The notes beneath the pieces are model-generated. The model had not been told where the DNA came from. It saw only the letters and a program-made list of their open reading frames with translations, and did not search any database. Both the position numbers and the translations under genes were made by a program. Below, one piece after another: positions 27,083 through 36,035 of a DNA stretch of 64,000 nt. How positions within the stretch are numbered: the stretch's first letter is position 1; each line of letters opens with the position of its first letter. Source of the stretch: Deltaproteobacteria bacterium HGW-Deltaproteobacteria-6 (GTDB taxonomy: Bacteria; Desulfobacterota; Syntrophia; Syntrophales; Smithellaceae); NCBI GenBank assembly GCA_002840435.1, contig PHAT01000006.1:124001-188000 (forward strand), in the 5' to 3' direction.

Positions 27083-28624
27083 TCACAATCCATTCGGCTG
27101 TTCTGATATATTTTCAGCGCGTTTTTTTAAAATTCTTTTCAGAACCTTTCCGCTCTGATTGCGCGGAAACTCTTCGACAAAAAATACCCGTTTGGGAATC
27201 TTGTAATGGGCGATTTTTCCGGAAAGCGCGCTTAAGACATCCTTCTCCGACAGCCGGCTGTCTTTTTCCGGAATGACAAACGCGCCGACCACTTCGCCCC
27301 GTTTGGGATCGGGCATTCCCACCACCGCGGCTTCCTTGATCCCGGGCAGCGACTGGAGCGCCCGCTCCACTTCCACCGGATAAATATTTTCACCGGAGGA
27401 AATAATCATTTCCACTTTTCGCCCCACAATATAGACAAAACCGTCTTCATCGCGGCGGCCCATATCGCCCGTGCAAAACCAGCCGTCCCTGAAAACGGCC
27501 CCGGTTGCCGCTTCTTTATTCCAGTAACCGGGAAACACGTTCGGTCCCTGAACAAGAATTTCACCCGGGTCCGCCGTGTGGATATCGCGGCCCTGATCAT
27601 CGACAATGCGCAGATTCACATGAAACACTTCCTTGCCGACCGACCCCGCCTTGCGGATCGAATCATCCAGATCCAGTGACGTGAGCCGTCCGGTTTCCGT
27701 GAGCGCGTAGCCCTGCACAAACCCCACGCCTTTTTCATCCTGATATTTCCGAATAACCGGCAGGGGAATCGGCGCGCCGCCCGAAATAAAAAAATGCACG
27801 TGCGACAAATCCGCGTCGTTCCATTCCGGCGCATCCGCGATCATTTGATACATCACCGGCACGGCGAACATGTAATTGATTTTTCCACGGCAGATGGTCT
27901 GGAGCGTTTCAGACGCGTTGTAAAAGCTGCTGATCACGATGCTGCCGCCCGCGTAAATAATCGGCGTTACGGACGCCGCCAGGGCGCCGATATGAAACAG
28001 GGGCGCAACGACCAGCGATTTATAAGACCGGTCAACGCCGTAACCCAACAGCGAATGAATCGCACCGAATAAAATATTCTGATGGGTTAAAACCGCGCCT
28101 TTGGGATCACCCGTGGTGCCGGAGGTGTACATGATAAAAAGCGGATCGGGCAAATCGACGTCTGTGATTTCCGGCGGCTCAGATGTTGCAAAACCTTCGA
28201 CATAAGACGAAAAATCCGGATCGCCTTCTCCCCCCTGCCCCTTCAGGCAATACGTTTTTTGAACACCGCCTGCCGCTTTGATTTCGGAAACTTTCTCTTT
28301 GAATTCAGATGAATAGATGAGAACTTCCGGCGCGCTGTCGCGGATGATATATAACAGTTCCGGCACCGCCAGGCGGAAATTCAGGGGGACCATGATTAAA
28401 CCGGTCTTGGCGCAGGCAAAAAATATCTCCAGAAATTCGCTGGAATTCGACATTAAAAGCGCGACGCGCATCCCCTTGGCCAGACCCATCCGTCCCAGCG
28501 CATGGGCTGTCTTATTCACCCGCTCATTGAATTGCCGGTTGTTGTAAGCCTTGTTCGGCTCCGTCAGAAACGGTTTATCCGGCGCAATCATCGCGCGTTT
28601 GCTGATCCATTCCCCGATATTCAA
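27083..28624 (-). CDS. AMP-dependent acyl-CoA/aryl-CoA ligase
   Basis: 513 residues with complete adenylation motifs: MYTSGTTGDPKGAVLTHQN (P-loop), GYALTETGRL, FCTGDMGRRDEDGFVYIVGRKVEMIISSGENIYP split over A7-A8, and a catalytic Lys in RNQSGKVLKRIL. It belongs to the acetyl/aryl-CoA ligase superfamily. It starts 12 bases after the chain-length-factor gene and is followed by the radical SAM and ammonia-lyase genes. The natural proposal is activation of the aromatic acid made by the ammonia-lyase. Specificity cannot be read from the sequence. Confidence 0.9.
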   Translation of the reverse strand: MNIGEWISKRAMIAPDKPFLTEPNKAYNNRQFNERVNKTAHALGRMGLAKGMRVALLMSNSSEFLEIFFACAKTGLIMVPLNFRLAVPELLYIIRDSAPEVLIYSSEFKEKVSEIKAAGGVQKTYCLKGQGGEGDPDFSSYVEGFATSEPPEITDVDLPDPLFIMYTSGTTGDPKGAVLTHQNILFGAIHSLLGYGVDRSYKSLVVAPLFHIGALAASVTPIIYAGGSIVISSFYNASETLQTICRGKINYMFAVPVMYQMIADAPEWNDADLSHVHFFISGGAPIPLPVIRKYQDEKGVGFVQGYALTETGRLTSLDLDDSIRKAGSVGKEVFHVNLRIVDDQGRDIHTADPGEILVQGPNVFPGYWNKEAATGAVFRDGWFCTGDMGRRDEDGFVYIVGRKVEMIISSGENIYPVEVERALQSLPGIKEAAVVGMPDPKRGEVVGAFVIPEKDSRLSEKDVLSALSGKIAHYKIPKRVFFVEEFPRNQSGKVLKRILKKRAENISEQPNGL

Positions 28625-28636
28625 AATGGTTCCTCT

Positions 28637-29887
28637 TTAACTTTCACAATCACTCAAAACCAGATACGCGTAAGTTCCGCCGAAGGATATACCGGCCAGA
28701 ACCGCGTGTTTTATATCCATTTCTATTTTCCGGCCTCTCACCAGGGGCAGCGGCGCCAGCGGCAGATTTAATCCGACTGTCTGCGGCAAACATCTTTTTT
28801 CCACAGATAAGGCCAGAGCGCAAGCCCGAATACCGCCTCCGGAAAAACTCTCGCCGATGGCGCCCTTGATGGACGTCAGATGCGGCATGCAGCCGCACGT
28901 CCTGAACATTTCCTCATAGGCCGAAGCTTCCACCTGATCCAGTACCCTGCTCCCATTGGCCGCGGCCATCACCGCCGTTATCTCCGCAAGCTTAAGGCCC
29001 GCGTTCTTTAATGCCTTTGTAAATGTCCGTTTGATGCCTTCCGTGTGCTGCGGCCAGGCGGTGGGGCCGGCAGGTGAGGATCCCAGACCGGCGCCGGTTA
29101 TTTCGCAGTAAATTTTCGCGCCCCGCCGTCTGGCGCGCGCCAGAGACTCCAGACACAGGATGCCGCATCCTTCCCCGGCCACATAACCGTTTCTCTCCTG
29201 ATCAAAAGGACGGGCGCCTTCGGGTCCGCCGTCCGAAGGCGACAGGCCGCGAAATTTCGTCAGCGCCTCATAATAAAATCCGGACAGGATGTCTACGCCG
29301 CCGGCCAGAATCACATCCGCTACGCCGCGCCTTATTTCCGAGACGGCATAGGCCATGGCGGTTTCAGCAGAAACGGCAAAATGCGTAACCGTGGTATTGA
29401 CGCCGCGGAATCCGAGTTCAATCGACGCATGTCCCGCCGGTGCGTTCATGACCGTGTTGGGCACCAGGATCGGATTGACCGAAGACGGCCCCTCGCCAAT
29501 CAGCGTATCGGCAAATATGGCGGTGACATCCGTCGCCCCGAACGCCGTACCCAGAATCATCCCGATCCGGTCGCGATTTCCGGAGTTTACTAAAATGCCC
29601 GCATCTTCAAGCGCGAGGCGGGCCGAAGCGGTCGTCATAAGCGACGTCTTGTCCATCCGCCGCAGATTTTTTACGGAGATAAAATCACGGGGCGTGAAGC
29701 CGCGCACTTCCGCGCCCAGATGCGACGTCACTGCACCGGTATCAAACCCCTGCACCGTATCAATGGCGCAATCGCCGGCGAAAAGCCTTCGGGAAAATTC
29801 ATCTTTGCCCACGCCCAGCGGCGTAACTGCCCCCAGACCGGTCACAACAATGCGCCGGCTGTCCGATGGATCGTAAGGGTTATCCAT
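28637..29887 (-). CDS. Chain-length-factor-like ketosynthase homologue (catalytic residues lost)
   Basis: About 416 residues from the ATG at 29887, which overlaps the upstream KS gene by 8 bases (ATGGATAA). The thiolase fold is intact (RRIVVTGLGAVTPLG; ARPFDQERNGYVAGEGCGILCLE), but every KS catalytic residue is replaced. The Cys region reads THFAVSAETA, the first His region MAAANGSRVLDQ (Ala for His), and the second IKGAIGESFSGGG (Glu for His). This is the pattern of a chain-length factor, which pairs with an active KS to set chain length in type II PKS. Its partner is the overlapping gene at 29880-31130. Confidence 0.85.
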   Translation of the reverse strand: MDNPYDPSDSRRIVVTGLGAVTPLGVGKDEFSRRLFAGDCAIDTVQGFDTGAVTSHLGAEVRGFTPRDFISVKNLRRMDKTSLMTTASARLALEDAGILVNSGNRDRIGMILGTAFGATDVTAIFADTLIGEGPSSVNPILVPNTVMNAPAGHASIELGFRGVNTTVTHFAVSAETAMAYAVSEIRRGVADVILAGGVDILSGFYYEALTKFRGLSPSDGGPEGARPFDQERNGYVAGEGCGILCLESLARARRRGAKIYCEITGAGLGSSPAGPTAWPQHTEGIKRTFTKALKNAGLKLAEITAVMAAANGSRVLDQVEASAYEEMFRTCGCMPHLTSIKGAIGESFSGGGIRACALALSVEKRCLPQTVGLNLPLAPLPLVRGRKIEMDIKHAVLAGISFGGTYAYLVLSDCES

Positions 29888-31130
29888 GAACCGCACCCCG
29901 CCCTTCATATTTGCCGAAAATAATCGTGGTATTGTTCCCGCCGAAAGCAAAAGAATTGGAAAGAACGGCGCGCAGGCAGGCCTTTCGCGACCCCTCCGTC
30001 ACGTAATCCAGATCGCATTCGGGATCGGCCGTACCCCGATGGATGGTCGGCGGAATAAACCCGTGGGCCAGTGAAAGCAGGCTGACGATCCCTTCCAGAG
30101 CGCCCGCCGCACCCAGGGTATGGGCATGCATGGATTTGGTCGAACTCACGGGAATGGAATACGCCCGCTTACCGAATACCTCTTTTATGGCCCGGGTCTC
30201 CGTCACATCATTAACCGGTGTGGCCGTCCCATGGGCGTTGATGTAATCAATATCGGAGGGGGTAAGCCCGCTGTCTTGAAGCGCGGCCTGCATGGAACGC
30301 ACGGCGCCCGACGCGTTTTCATCAGGCGAGGTCATGTGAAATGAATCACACGTCACACCGTAGCCCAGAATTTCACCATAAATCTTTGCGCCCCGGGCCA
30401 ACGCGGCCTCCAGGGGTTCCATGACCAGAATGGCCGCCGCCTCACCCAGAGAAAGACCCGCCCGGTTTTTGTCAAAAGGCCGGCAGAAATCCTCATCGAC
30501 GGATTTCAGCGCATTAAATGCGGCATAGGTGAGCCGGCACATCGGTTCCACACCGCCCGCCAGCATCACGGAGGCCTGACCGTTAACCATCAAATCCCGG
30601 GCATAACCCAGCGCAGTGGCGCCCGCGGAACAGGCGGTCATAAATGTGGCCTTGGGGCCCCCGAGTTCCAGATTGGAGGCAATCCGGTCGGCCGACGATG
30701 CACAAAAGATGGCGGACAGGCGGGAGAACCTCGACTTCGCCAAACCTTTCTTCAACAGCTCCGCATAGAAGCTTTCCGCTTCCAGAAGCCCGCCCGAACC
30801 GCCGCCAATGGCCACACCCATATCTTCTTTGAGTGATGCAGAAAGCGGGTAAAGACCGGCGTCGGTCAGCGCTTCAATCGCTGCGGCAAAGGAAAGCTGA
30901 TCGGCCCGTGACATTCTTTTGGTGTCAAATCCACCCGGGATACATTGACGGGGATTAAAATTTCTGATCTGGCCGCCCCGATGGGTGCGGAATTCACTCG
31001 TATCAAACAGGTCCATCTCAGAAATACCGCAGACGCCCTGCTTAAGCGCGGCGGCAAATTGCGCGACATTGCCGCCAATGGCGTTTATCGTTCCCATGCC
31101 CGTAATAACAATACGCTTTTTTTTATCCAT
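29880..31130 (-). CDS. Active beta-ketoacyl-ACP synthase (KS-alpha of the KS/CLF pair)
   Basis: 416 residues with the full catalytic set: C167 in MTACSAGATALG, H300 in INAHGTATPVND, and K332/H337 in STKSMHAHTLGAAG. It resembles FabF-type condensing enzymes. It is the first gene of a minus-strand operon (KS, CLF, ligase, radical SAM, ammonia-lyase, thioesterase, kinase-like), and its stop overlaps the CLF start. It would elongate an ACP-bound aryl or acyl starter with malonyl units in the cytoplasm. A promoter with TTGACT lies within a palindrome just upstream. Confidence 0.92.
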   Translation of the reverse strand: MDKKKRIVITGMGTINAIGGNVAQFAAALKQGVCGISEMDLFDTSEFRTHRGGQIRNFNPRQCIPGGFDTKRMSRADQLSFAAAIEALTDAGLYPLSASLKEDMGVAIGGGSGGLLEAESFYAELLKKGLAKSRFSRLSAIFCASSADRIASNLELGGPKATFMTACSAGATALGYARDLMVNGQASVMLAGGVEPMCRLTYAAFNALKSVDEDFCRPFDKNRAGLSLGEAAAILVMEPLEAALARGAKIYGEILGYGVTCDSFHMTSPDENASGAVRSMQAALQDSGLTPSDIDYINAHGTATPVNDVTETRAIKEVFGKRAYSIPVSSTKSMHAHTLGAAGALEGIVSLLSLAHGFIPPTIHRGTADPECDLDYVTEGSRKACLRAVLSNSFAFGGNNTTIIFGKYEGRGAVHG

Positions 31131-31177
31131 ATGACTTTTCAGACCTGTCGTGCCTCGTTTTGCTTCCGGTTGTTCGA

Positions 31178-31206
31178 AACCTAAAATGGGCGGTCCGAAA
31201 AGTCAA
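31178..31206 (-). promoter_or_regulatory. Predicted promoter of the KS/CLF operon
   Basis: On the minus strand: TTGACT, 17 bases, TAGGTT (weak -10), about 50 bases upstream of the KS start. Its -35 box is the left arm of the palindrome at 31200-31238. Confidence 0.45.
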
Positions 31207-31238
31207 ATAAATATTAATTTTAAATATTAATTTGACTT
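31200..31238. promoter_or_regulatory. AT-rich palindromic operator between divergent genes
   Basis: Perfect 9-bp arms AAGTCAAAT and ATTTGACTT flank an AT-rich core with AATATTAA-like symmetry. Each arm carries the TTGACT -35 box of one of the two divergent promoters, so a dimeric regulator bound here could control the biosynthetic operon and the hybrid kinase gene together. Confidence 0.55.
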
Positions 31239-31260
31239 GGCCGTCCATCCTTTCTATACT
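31232..31260 (+). promoter_or_regulatory. Predicted strong sigma70 promoter of the hybrid kinase gene
   Basis: TTGACT, exactly 17 bases, TATACT, ending 53 bases before the kinase start codon. Confidence 0.7.
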
Positions 31261-31313
31261 TTCGGAACCGGGAATATCAAGAATACCGAATCATCAATAT
31301 TTTATGAGGATTT

Positions 31314-34300
31314 ATGCTGTCTTACAAAAAACAGGTTATCTTTCTGGTCATCAGTGTTCTTATCTTCTTGGCCTTGTGCTTCTCCATTTACAACGAAGTT
31401 AAAAAGCAAACCATCCGGGAATTGAACAGCCGCCAGATGGTTTACGCCGAACTGGCGGCCAACGGCATTGAGGAATCGTTTAATCAACACTTCAAGATCT
31501 TGAATTACCTGGCTCATGAAGACCACATTATCGGTCTGAACGGCCATGGTCTTACGCTGATCAAATCATTTAAGAAAATGTCGGGCGATGAAATCCTGGG
31601 CATCACACGCCTCAATGCTCAAGGCCGGATTATCTATTCTTATCCCGATGACATTAACAGTAGTGTGGGAACCGACCTGTCCAAACAGGACCACATCCGG
31701 GAAATTTTACAAACGAAACAGCCGGTGGTCAGCGACGTTTTTACGGCCGTTCAGGGCTTTAAAGCCATTGCCATTCATGTGCCGGTTTATCGCGGCAGTA
31801 CCTTTGACGGCACGCTGGCGTTTCTCATCTCATTTGACACCCTGGCAAAGAAATATCTGAAAGACATTAATGTTGAAAATGCCGGCTATGCCTGGATGAT
31901 CAGCGCCAGAGGAATGGAAATTTACTGCCCCGTCCCAGGCCATACCGGAAATTCCGTCATGGACAACTGCAAGGACTTTCCTGACATCATCGCCATGGCC
32001 GGGAAGATGATGAAAGGTGAAAAAGGTTTCACAACCTATACGTTTGAAAAACCAGGTACAGGCAACGTCACCAAAACTCAGAAACATGCCGTTTACATGC
32101 CGGTTAAAACAGGCAATACTTTCTGGTCCATTGTTGTCGCCACGCCCGAAGATACTGTTTTGGCCCCCATGCAAAACTTCCGGAATCAGCTCATCATTAT
32201 CGTTCTGATTCTCCTGATCGTTTTTACTGCCATCGCTTACACCATAGCCCGGGTGCAAAGCGCCGCCGTCGAGCAGCAGAAAAGGCGTCAGATCGAAGAT
32301 GACCTGATCAAATCCGCGCAGGAAATCAACGATCTATATCACAACGCCCCCTGCGGCTATCACTCCATTGATGCGAACGGCAACATTGTCCGCATCAACG
32401 ACACGGAACTGGACTGGCTGGGCTATTCACGGGAAGAACTGATCGGCAAGCCTTACAAACAATTTTTATCGGATGCCAGCCGGGATCAATTCTCAACGGC
32501 TCTTACCCGGTTAAAAGAACAAGGCCACGTGCGCGATGTGGAATATGACATGATGCGCAAAGACGGATCAACCTTTCCCGTCCTCATTACGGCTTCGGCA
32601 ATCCAGGACGCGGAAGGCAACTTCATCATGAGCCGCTCGATGGCTGTGGACATCGCACTCCGCCGGCATCATGAAGCACTGCTTTGCGAAAGCGAAGAGC
32701 TTTACAGGACCGCCGTAGAGAACACCAGTGACGGAATCTCGATCGCCGATATTCAGACAGGCAAATATTTATATGCCAACCAGCGGTTGATGAATACTCT
32801 GGGCAGGCCTGATGAAAGCATCATCGGCAAACCGATAGACGGTTATATTCACCCGGACGACCGCGGCTTGAGCAGAAAATGTTTTAAGGCCAGAAAAAAA
32901 GGCGACCCGAATGCCGCGCATTATGAAGTGCGCGCGTTCAGACCGGACGGGGCCACGATCATGCTCAGCGTCACGGCAACCGAGATCATTTATCAGGGGA
33001 AACCGGCCGTCATCAGTTTTGTTACCGACATCACGCAGCAAAAACAAACGGAAACGGCCCTGCGGGAAAGCGAAGAACTTTACAGAACCGCCATCGAAAA
33101 CACCAGCGACGGCGTTTCCATCCTGCAGGACGGTAAATACATTTACGTCAATCAGAAGTTTCTGGATACGCTGGGTGTGACCCGTGACGCCATTATCAAC
33201 CAACCGCTCGGGATCCTGGCGGGCCCCGAAGCCCGGGAAGGATTGAAGGAATTCTTAGACAGACACTCCCGGGATACGTCGCTGCACGACACGTATGTTA
33301 CGCGCGTCCTGAAACCCGACGGAACTTCCATCTATCTGCAATCATCGTCCGTCGATATCATCTACCAGGGGAAACCGTCCATTCTCAACTTTATTCAGGA
33401 TATCACGGAGCGGAAAAACGCGGAACAGGCGCTGCGCGAAAGCGAGGAACTTTACCGGACCGCCATGGAAAAAACCAATGACGGCATATCCATTGTTCAG
33501 GACGGGAAATACGTTTATGTCAATCAAAAATTATTGAAAACGATCGGCCGGAAAGAGGCGGAAATTATCAACCAGCCCCTGGGAATATATATGCGTCCCG
33601 ACGATTTCGAAAGGGTGAACCATTATTTCATCGCCAGGATTCAGGGCGAAGATGCGCCGTCAAGCTACGATGTCCGGGTCATAAAACCTGATGATTCCTG
33701 TGTCACGCTGAATGTCAAGGCCGTCAGAATCACGTATCAGGGGAAACCGGCCACCATTTCGTTCGTCACGGACGTCACGGAACAAAAAAGGGCCGAAGAA
33801 GCCCTGCGGCGAAGCGAAGAGCGATATCGGACGATCATTGAAAGCATTGAAGACGACTATTTTGAAACGGATCTGGACGGCCATATCACTTTTTTCAACA
33901 AACCGGTGAGTTGTGTGGGGGTCAGCCGGGAAGAGTTTATGGGCTCAAAGCATACAAAATTCATGAAGCCGGAAATGGCGGAAAGAATCTATAAAACCTT
34001 CAGGCAGGTCTATTTCAGCGGGATGCCCGTGCGGATGGTGAATTATGAGTTTGTCCGCACAGACGGCGGCATCAGCCATCAGGAAATGTCGGTATCCCTG
34101 ATCCGCAACGAGGCCGGCGAGCCGACCGGCTTCCGCGGCATCTCCCGGAATGTGTCGGAACGCTTCAAGATGGAAGAAGAGCGCAACAAACTGACCGAAC
34201 AGCTTTATCAGGCCCGGAAGATGGAAGCCATCGGCACACTGGCCGGAGGCATCGCCCATGACTTCAACAACCTGCTGATGGGCATCCAGGGTTACGCATC

Positions 34301-35327
34301 CCTGATGCTGCTGGAGGTGGATGCAAAACATCCTTATTACGAACAACTCAAGTCGATGCAGTCCCTTGTGCAAAGCGGCGCCGGTCTGACCAAGCAGTTA
34401 CTGGGTTTTGCCCGGGTCGGCCGTTATGAAGTCGCCACCACCGATCTCAATGATTTGATCAGTAAGTCCATCAACATTTTCGGCAGAACCAAAAAGGAAA
34501 TCAGCATTTTTGAAAAATACGAGGAATCCATCCGAACGGTCGAAGTTGACCGGGGCCAGATTGAACAAGTCCTCTTGAACATCTTCGTCAATGCCTGGCA
34601 GGCCATGCCGGGCGGCGGCTCGCTTTATCTGGAAACCCAAAACGCAGTCCTGGACAAAGCCGCGGCGGATCAGCATGGTTTAAAATCCGGGCATTACGTC
34701 AAAGTGTCGATTACCGACACCGGCGTGGGCATGGATGAAAAAACACGGCAGCGGATATTTGATCCTTTTTTCACCACAAAGGAAATGGGGCGGGGCACCG
34801 GCCTGGGACTGGCTTCCGCTTACGGCATTATCAAAGGTCATGAAGGCATCATCACGGTTTACAGCGAAAAAGGGCATGGAACAACTTTCAATATTTACCT
34901 GCCGGTCTCGTTCAAAGAAATCGCCTCCGAAGCGCCGGTGGAGTCCGAATTGATCGGCGGACGGGAAACGATTCTGCTCATTGATGATGAAGAAGTGATC
35001 ACCGAAGTAACAAGCCGGCTTCTGAACGAACTGGGCTATGCCATCATCACGGCCGGCAGCGGCGAAGAAGCCATCAAGATTTATGCGCAGAAGCATGCGG
35101 ATATTGATCTGGTCATCATCGATATGATCATGCCGGGAATGAGCGGCAGCGATACCTTCGACCGGATCAAAGCCATCAATCCATCCGTGAGGGCAATGCT
35201 GTCGAGCGGTTACAGCCTGAACGGCAAGGCAAAGGTCATTATGGACAAAGGGGTGCGCGTTTTCCTCCAGAAACCTTACCGGCTTAATGATCTGGGCAGG
35301 AAAATACGGGAAGCATTGTCAGACTGA
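31314..35327 (+). CDS. Hybrid sensor histidine kinase (Cache, five PAS, receiver)
   Basis: 1337 residues. A transmembrane segment at 7-27, a periplasmic Cache-like sensor (to about 290) and a second segment (LIIIVLILLIVFTAIAYTI) precede five PAS domains between about 335 and 960. Three of these begin with near-identical ALRESEELYRTA... blocks, indicating recent tandem duplication. The kinase core has H982 (GGIAHDFNNLLMG), an N-box (VLLNIFVNAWQAMPGGG) and G-boxes. The C-terminal receiver has D1270 (VIIDMIMPGMSG). It is transcribed divergently from the KS operon from a shared palindromic promoter region, so it may regulate the pathway. A hairpin overlaps its stop. Confidence 0.93.
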   Translation: MLSYKKQVIFLVISVLIFLALCFSIYNEVKKQTIRELNSRQMVYAELAANGIEESFNQHFKILNYLAHEDHIIGLNGHGLTLIKSFKKMSGDEILGITRLNAQGRIIYSYPDDINSSVGTDLSKQDHIREILQTKQPVVSDVFTAVQGFKAIAIHVPVYRGSTFDGTLAFLISFDTLAKKYLKDINVENAGYAWMISARGMEIYCPVPGHTGNSVMDNCKDFPDIIAMAGKMMKGEKGFTTYTFEKPGTGNVTKTQKHAVYMPVKTGNTFWSIVVATPEDTVLAPMQNFRNQLIIIVLILLIVFTAIAYTIARVQSAAVEQQKRRQIEDDLIKSAQEINDLYHNAPCGYHSIDANGNIVRINDTELDWLGYSREELIGKPYKQFLSDASRDQFSTALTRLKEQGHVRDVEYDMMRKDGSTFPVLITASAIQDAEGNFIMSRSMAVDIALRRHHEALLCESEELYRTAVENTSDGISIADIQTGKYLYANQRLMNTLGRPDESIIGKPIDGYIHPDDRGLSRKCFKARKKGDPNAAHYEVRAFRPDGATIMLSVTATEIIYQGKPAVISFVTDITQQKQTETALRESEELYRTAIENTSDGVSILQDGKYIYVNQKFLDTLGVTRDAIINQPLGILAGPEAREGLKEFLDRHSRDTSLHDTYVTRVLKPDGTSIYLQSSSVDIIYQGKPSILNFIQDITERKNAEQALRESEELYRTAMEKTNDGISIVQDGKYVYVNQKLLKTIGRKEAEIINQPLGIYMRPDDFERVNHYFIARIQGEDAPSSYDVRVIKPDDSCVTLNVKAVRITYQGKPATISFVTDVTEQKRAEEALRRSEERYRTIIESIEDDYFETDLDGHITFFNKPVSCVGVSREEFMGSKHTKFMKPEMAERIYKTFRQVYFSGMPVRMVNYEFVRTDGGISHQEMSVSLIRNEAGEPTGFRGISRNVSERFKMEEERNKLTEQLYQARKMEAIGTLAGGIAHDFNNLLMGIQGYASLMLLEVDAKHPYYEQLKSMQSLVQSGAGLTKQLLGFARVGRYEVATTDLNDLISKSINIFGRTKKEISIFEKYEESIRTVEVDRGQIEQVLLNIFVNAWQAMPGGGSLYLETQNAVLDKAAADQHGLKSGHYVKVSITDTGVGMDEKTRQRIFDPFFTTKEMGRGTGLGLASAYGIIKGHEGIITVYSEKGHGTTFNIYLPVSFKEIASEAPVESELIGGRETILLIDDEEVITEVTSRLLNELGYAIITAGSGEEAIKIYAQKHADIDLVIIDMIMPGMSGSDTFDRIKAINPSVRAMLSSGYSLNGKAKVIMDKGVRVFLQKPYRLNDLGRKIREALSD

Positions 35328-35348
35328 GCGCTTCCCGCTCAGTCTGAC
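35318..35348. terminator. Stem-loop at the end of the hybrid kinase gene
   Basis: A perfect 13-bp stem (arm GTCAGACTGAGCG, loop CTTCC) contains the stop codon of the kinase gene. There is no T-run after it, so it may be a weak terminator or an RNA-stabilising hairpin. Confidence 0.5.
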
Positions 35349-35353
35349 AGCTG

Positions 35354-35440
35354 TAGGCTGAAGGCCGAAGCCTGTTAGGTCACTTTGAGGGGCGCGAAGC
35401 GCCCTTATATCTCAACCTTCAGCCTTCGGCCTTCAGTCTA
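35354..35440. repeat. Inverted pair of the dispersed CTTCGGCCTTCAG repeat
   Basis: TAGGCTGAAGGCCGAAG (35354-35370) and CTTCGGCCTTCAGTCTA (35424-35440) are inverted copies with one mismatch, flanking an inner GGGCGC-GAA-GCGCCC hairpin. The pair lies between two convergent genes. The right copy's 23-base core (35417-35439) recurs exactly at 48205-48227. Confidence 0.65.
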
Positions 35441-35446
35441 ATAACC

Positions 35447-36007
35447 TTATTCAAACATCTTCTTTCCGAATTGATCGAGATGCACCATATCGGACAGCGT
35501 TTTGCGCGCCGGGCCTTCCTTGGCTTCGAGAGTCCTGCGTCCAACGGGGATGACCGCAGCCACTTCGTAACCGACGGGCAGGGAAATGACTTTCCTGCAG
35601 GCATCATGATCCATCAAGCCGACCACCACCGTGCCCAAACCCATCTCATGCGCCGTGAGACAAAGCGTCTGCGTGGCAATTCCCAGATCAAACATATACC
35701 AGTTGGCATGTTTGGTGACATCCTGCCCGCCGTAGCAACCGGATACGCCCGTTTTGGCGCAAACCACAATCAGGGCGGAAGCCGCGAGCGAACATTTTGT
35801 CGCGGGATTTTTTCCGGCATAGCTCGCCACGACTTTGGCAATGAGGTCACGGTCGCGCACCACAATAAACTCCCAGGCCTGTGTATTGGACCAGGATGGC
35901 GACCAGCGCACGGCTTCAAAAATATTTTTCAATTCATCATCGGTGACAAAATCATCGGTAAACCTTCGGACACTGCGTCTTTTGCGTATGGCTTCCTGTA
36001 ATTCCAT
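35447..36007 (-). CDS. Nitroreductase-family flavoprotein
   Basis: 186 residues with nitroreductase hallmarks: N-terminal RKRRSVRRF (FMN phosphate contact), the SPSWSNTQAWEF block, and LGLGTVVVGLMDHDA near the C-terminus. The family uses FMN and NAD(P)H to reduce nitro, quinone or enone groups. It lies 28 bases downstream of the PlsC-like gene on the same strand and may be the last gene of the ACP/KS/acyltransferase block. A role in reducing or tailoring the polyene is possible but unproven. Confidence 0.85.
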   Translation of the reverse strand: MELQEAIRKRRSVRRFTDDFVTDDELKNIFEAVRWSPSWSNTQAWEFIVVRDRDLIAKVVASYAGKNPATKCSLAASALIVVCAKTGVSGCYGGQDVTKHANWYMFDLGIATQTLCLTAHEMGLGTVVVGLMDHDACRKVISLPVGYEVAAVIPVGRRTLEAKEGPARKTLSDMVHLDQFGKKMFE

Positions 36008-36035
36008 AATCTACTCTCCTAAATTATTTTCATTG

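Noticed and set aside
28637-29887. Third active ketosynthase
   Set aside because: All three catalytic positions are replaced, so it is called a chain-length-factor-like partner instead.
32690-33830. Direct repeats that might suggest CRISPR or satellite DNA
   Set aside because: The repeats are the coding starts of tandem PAS domains in an open reading frame.
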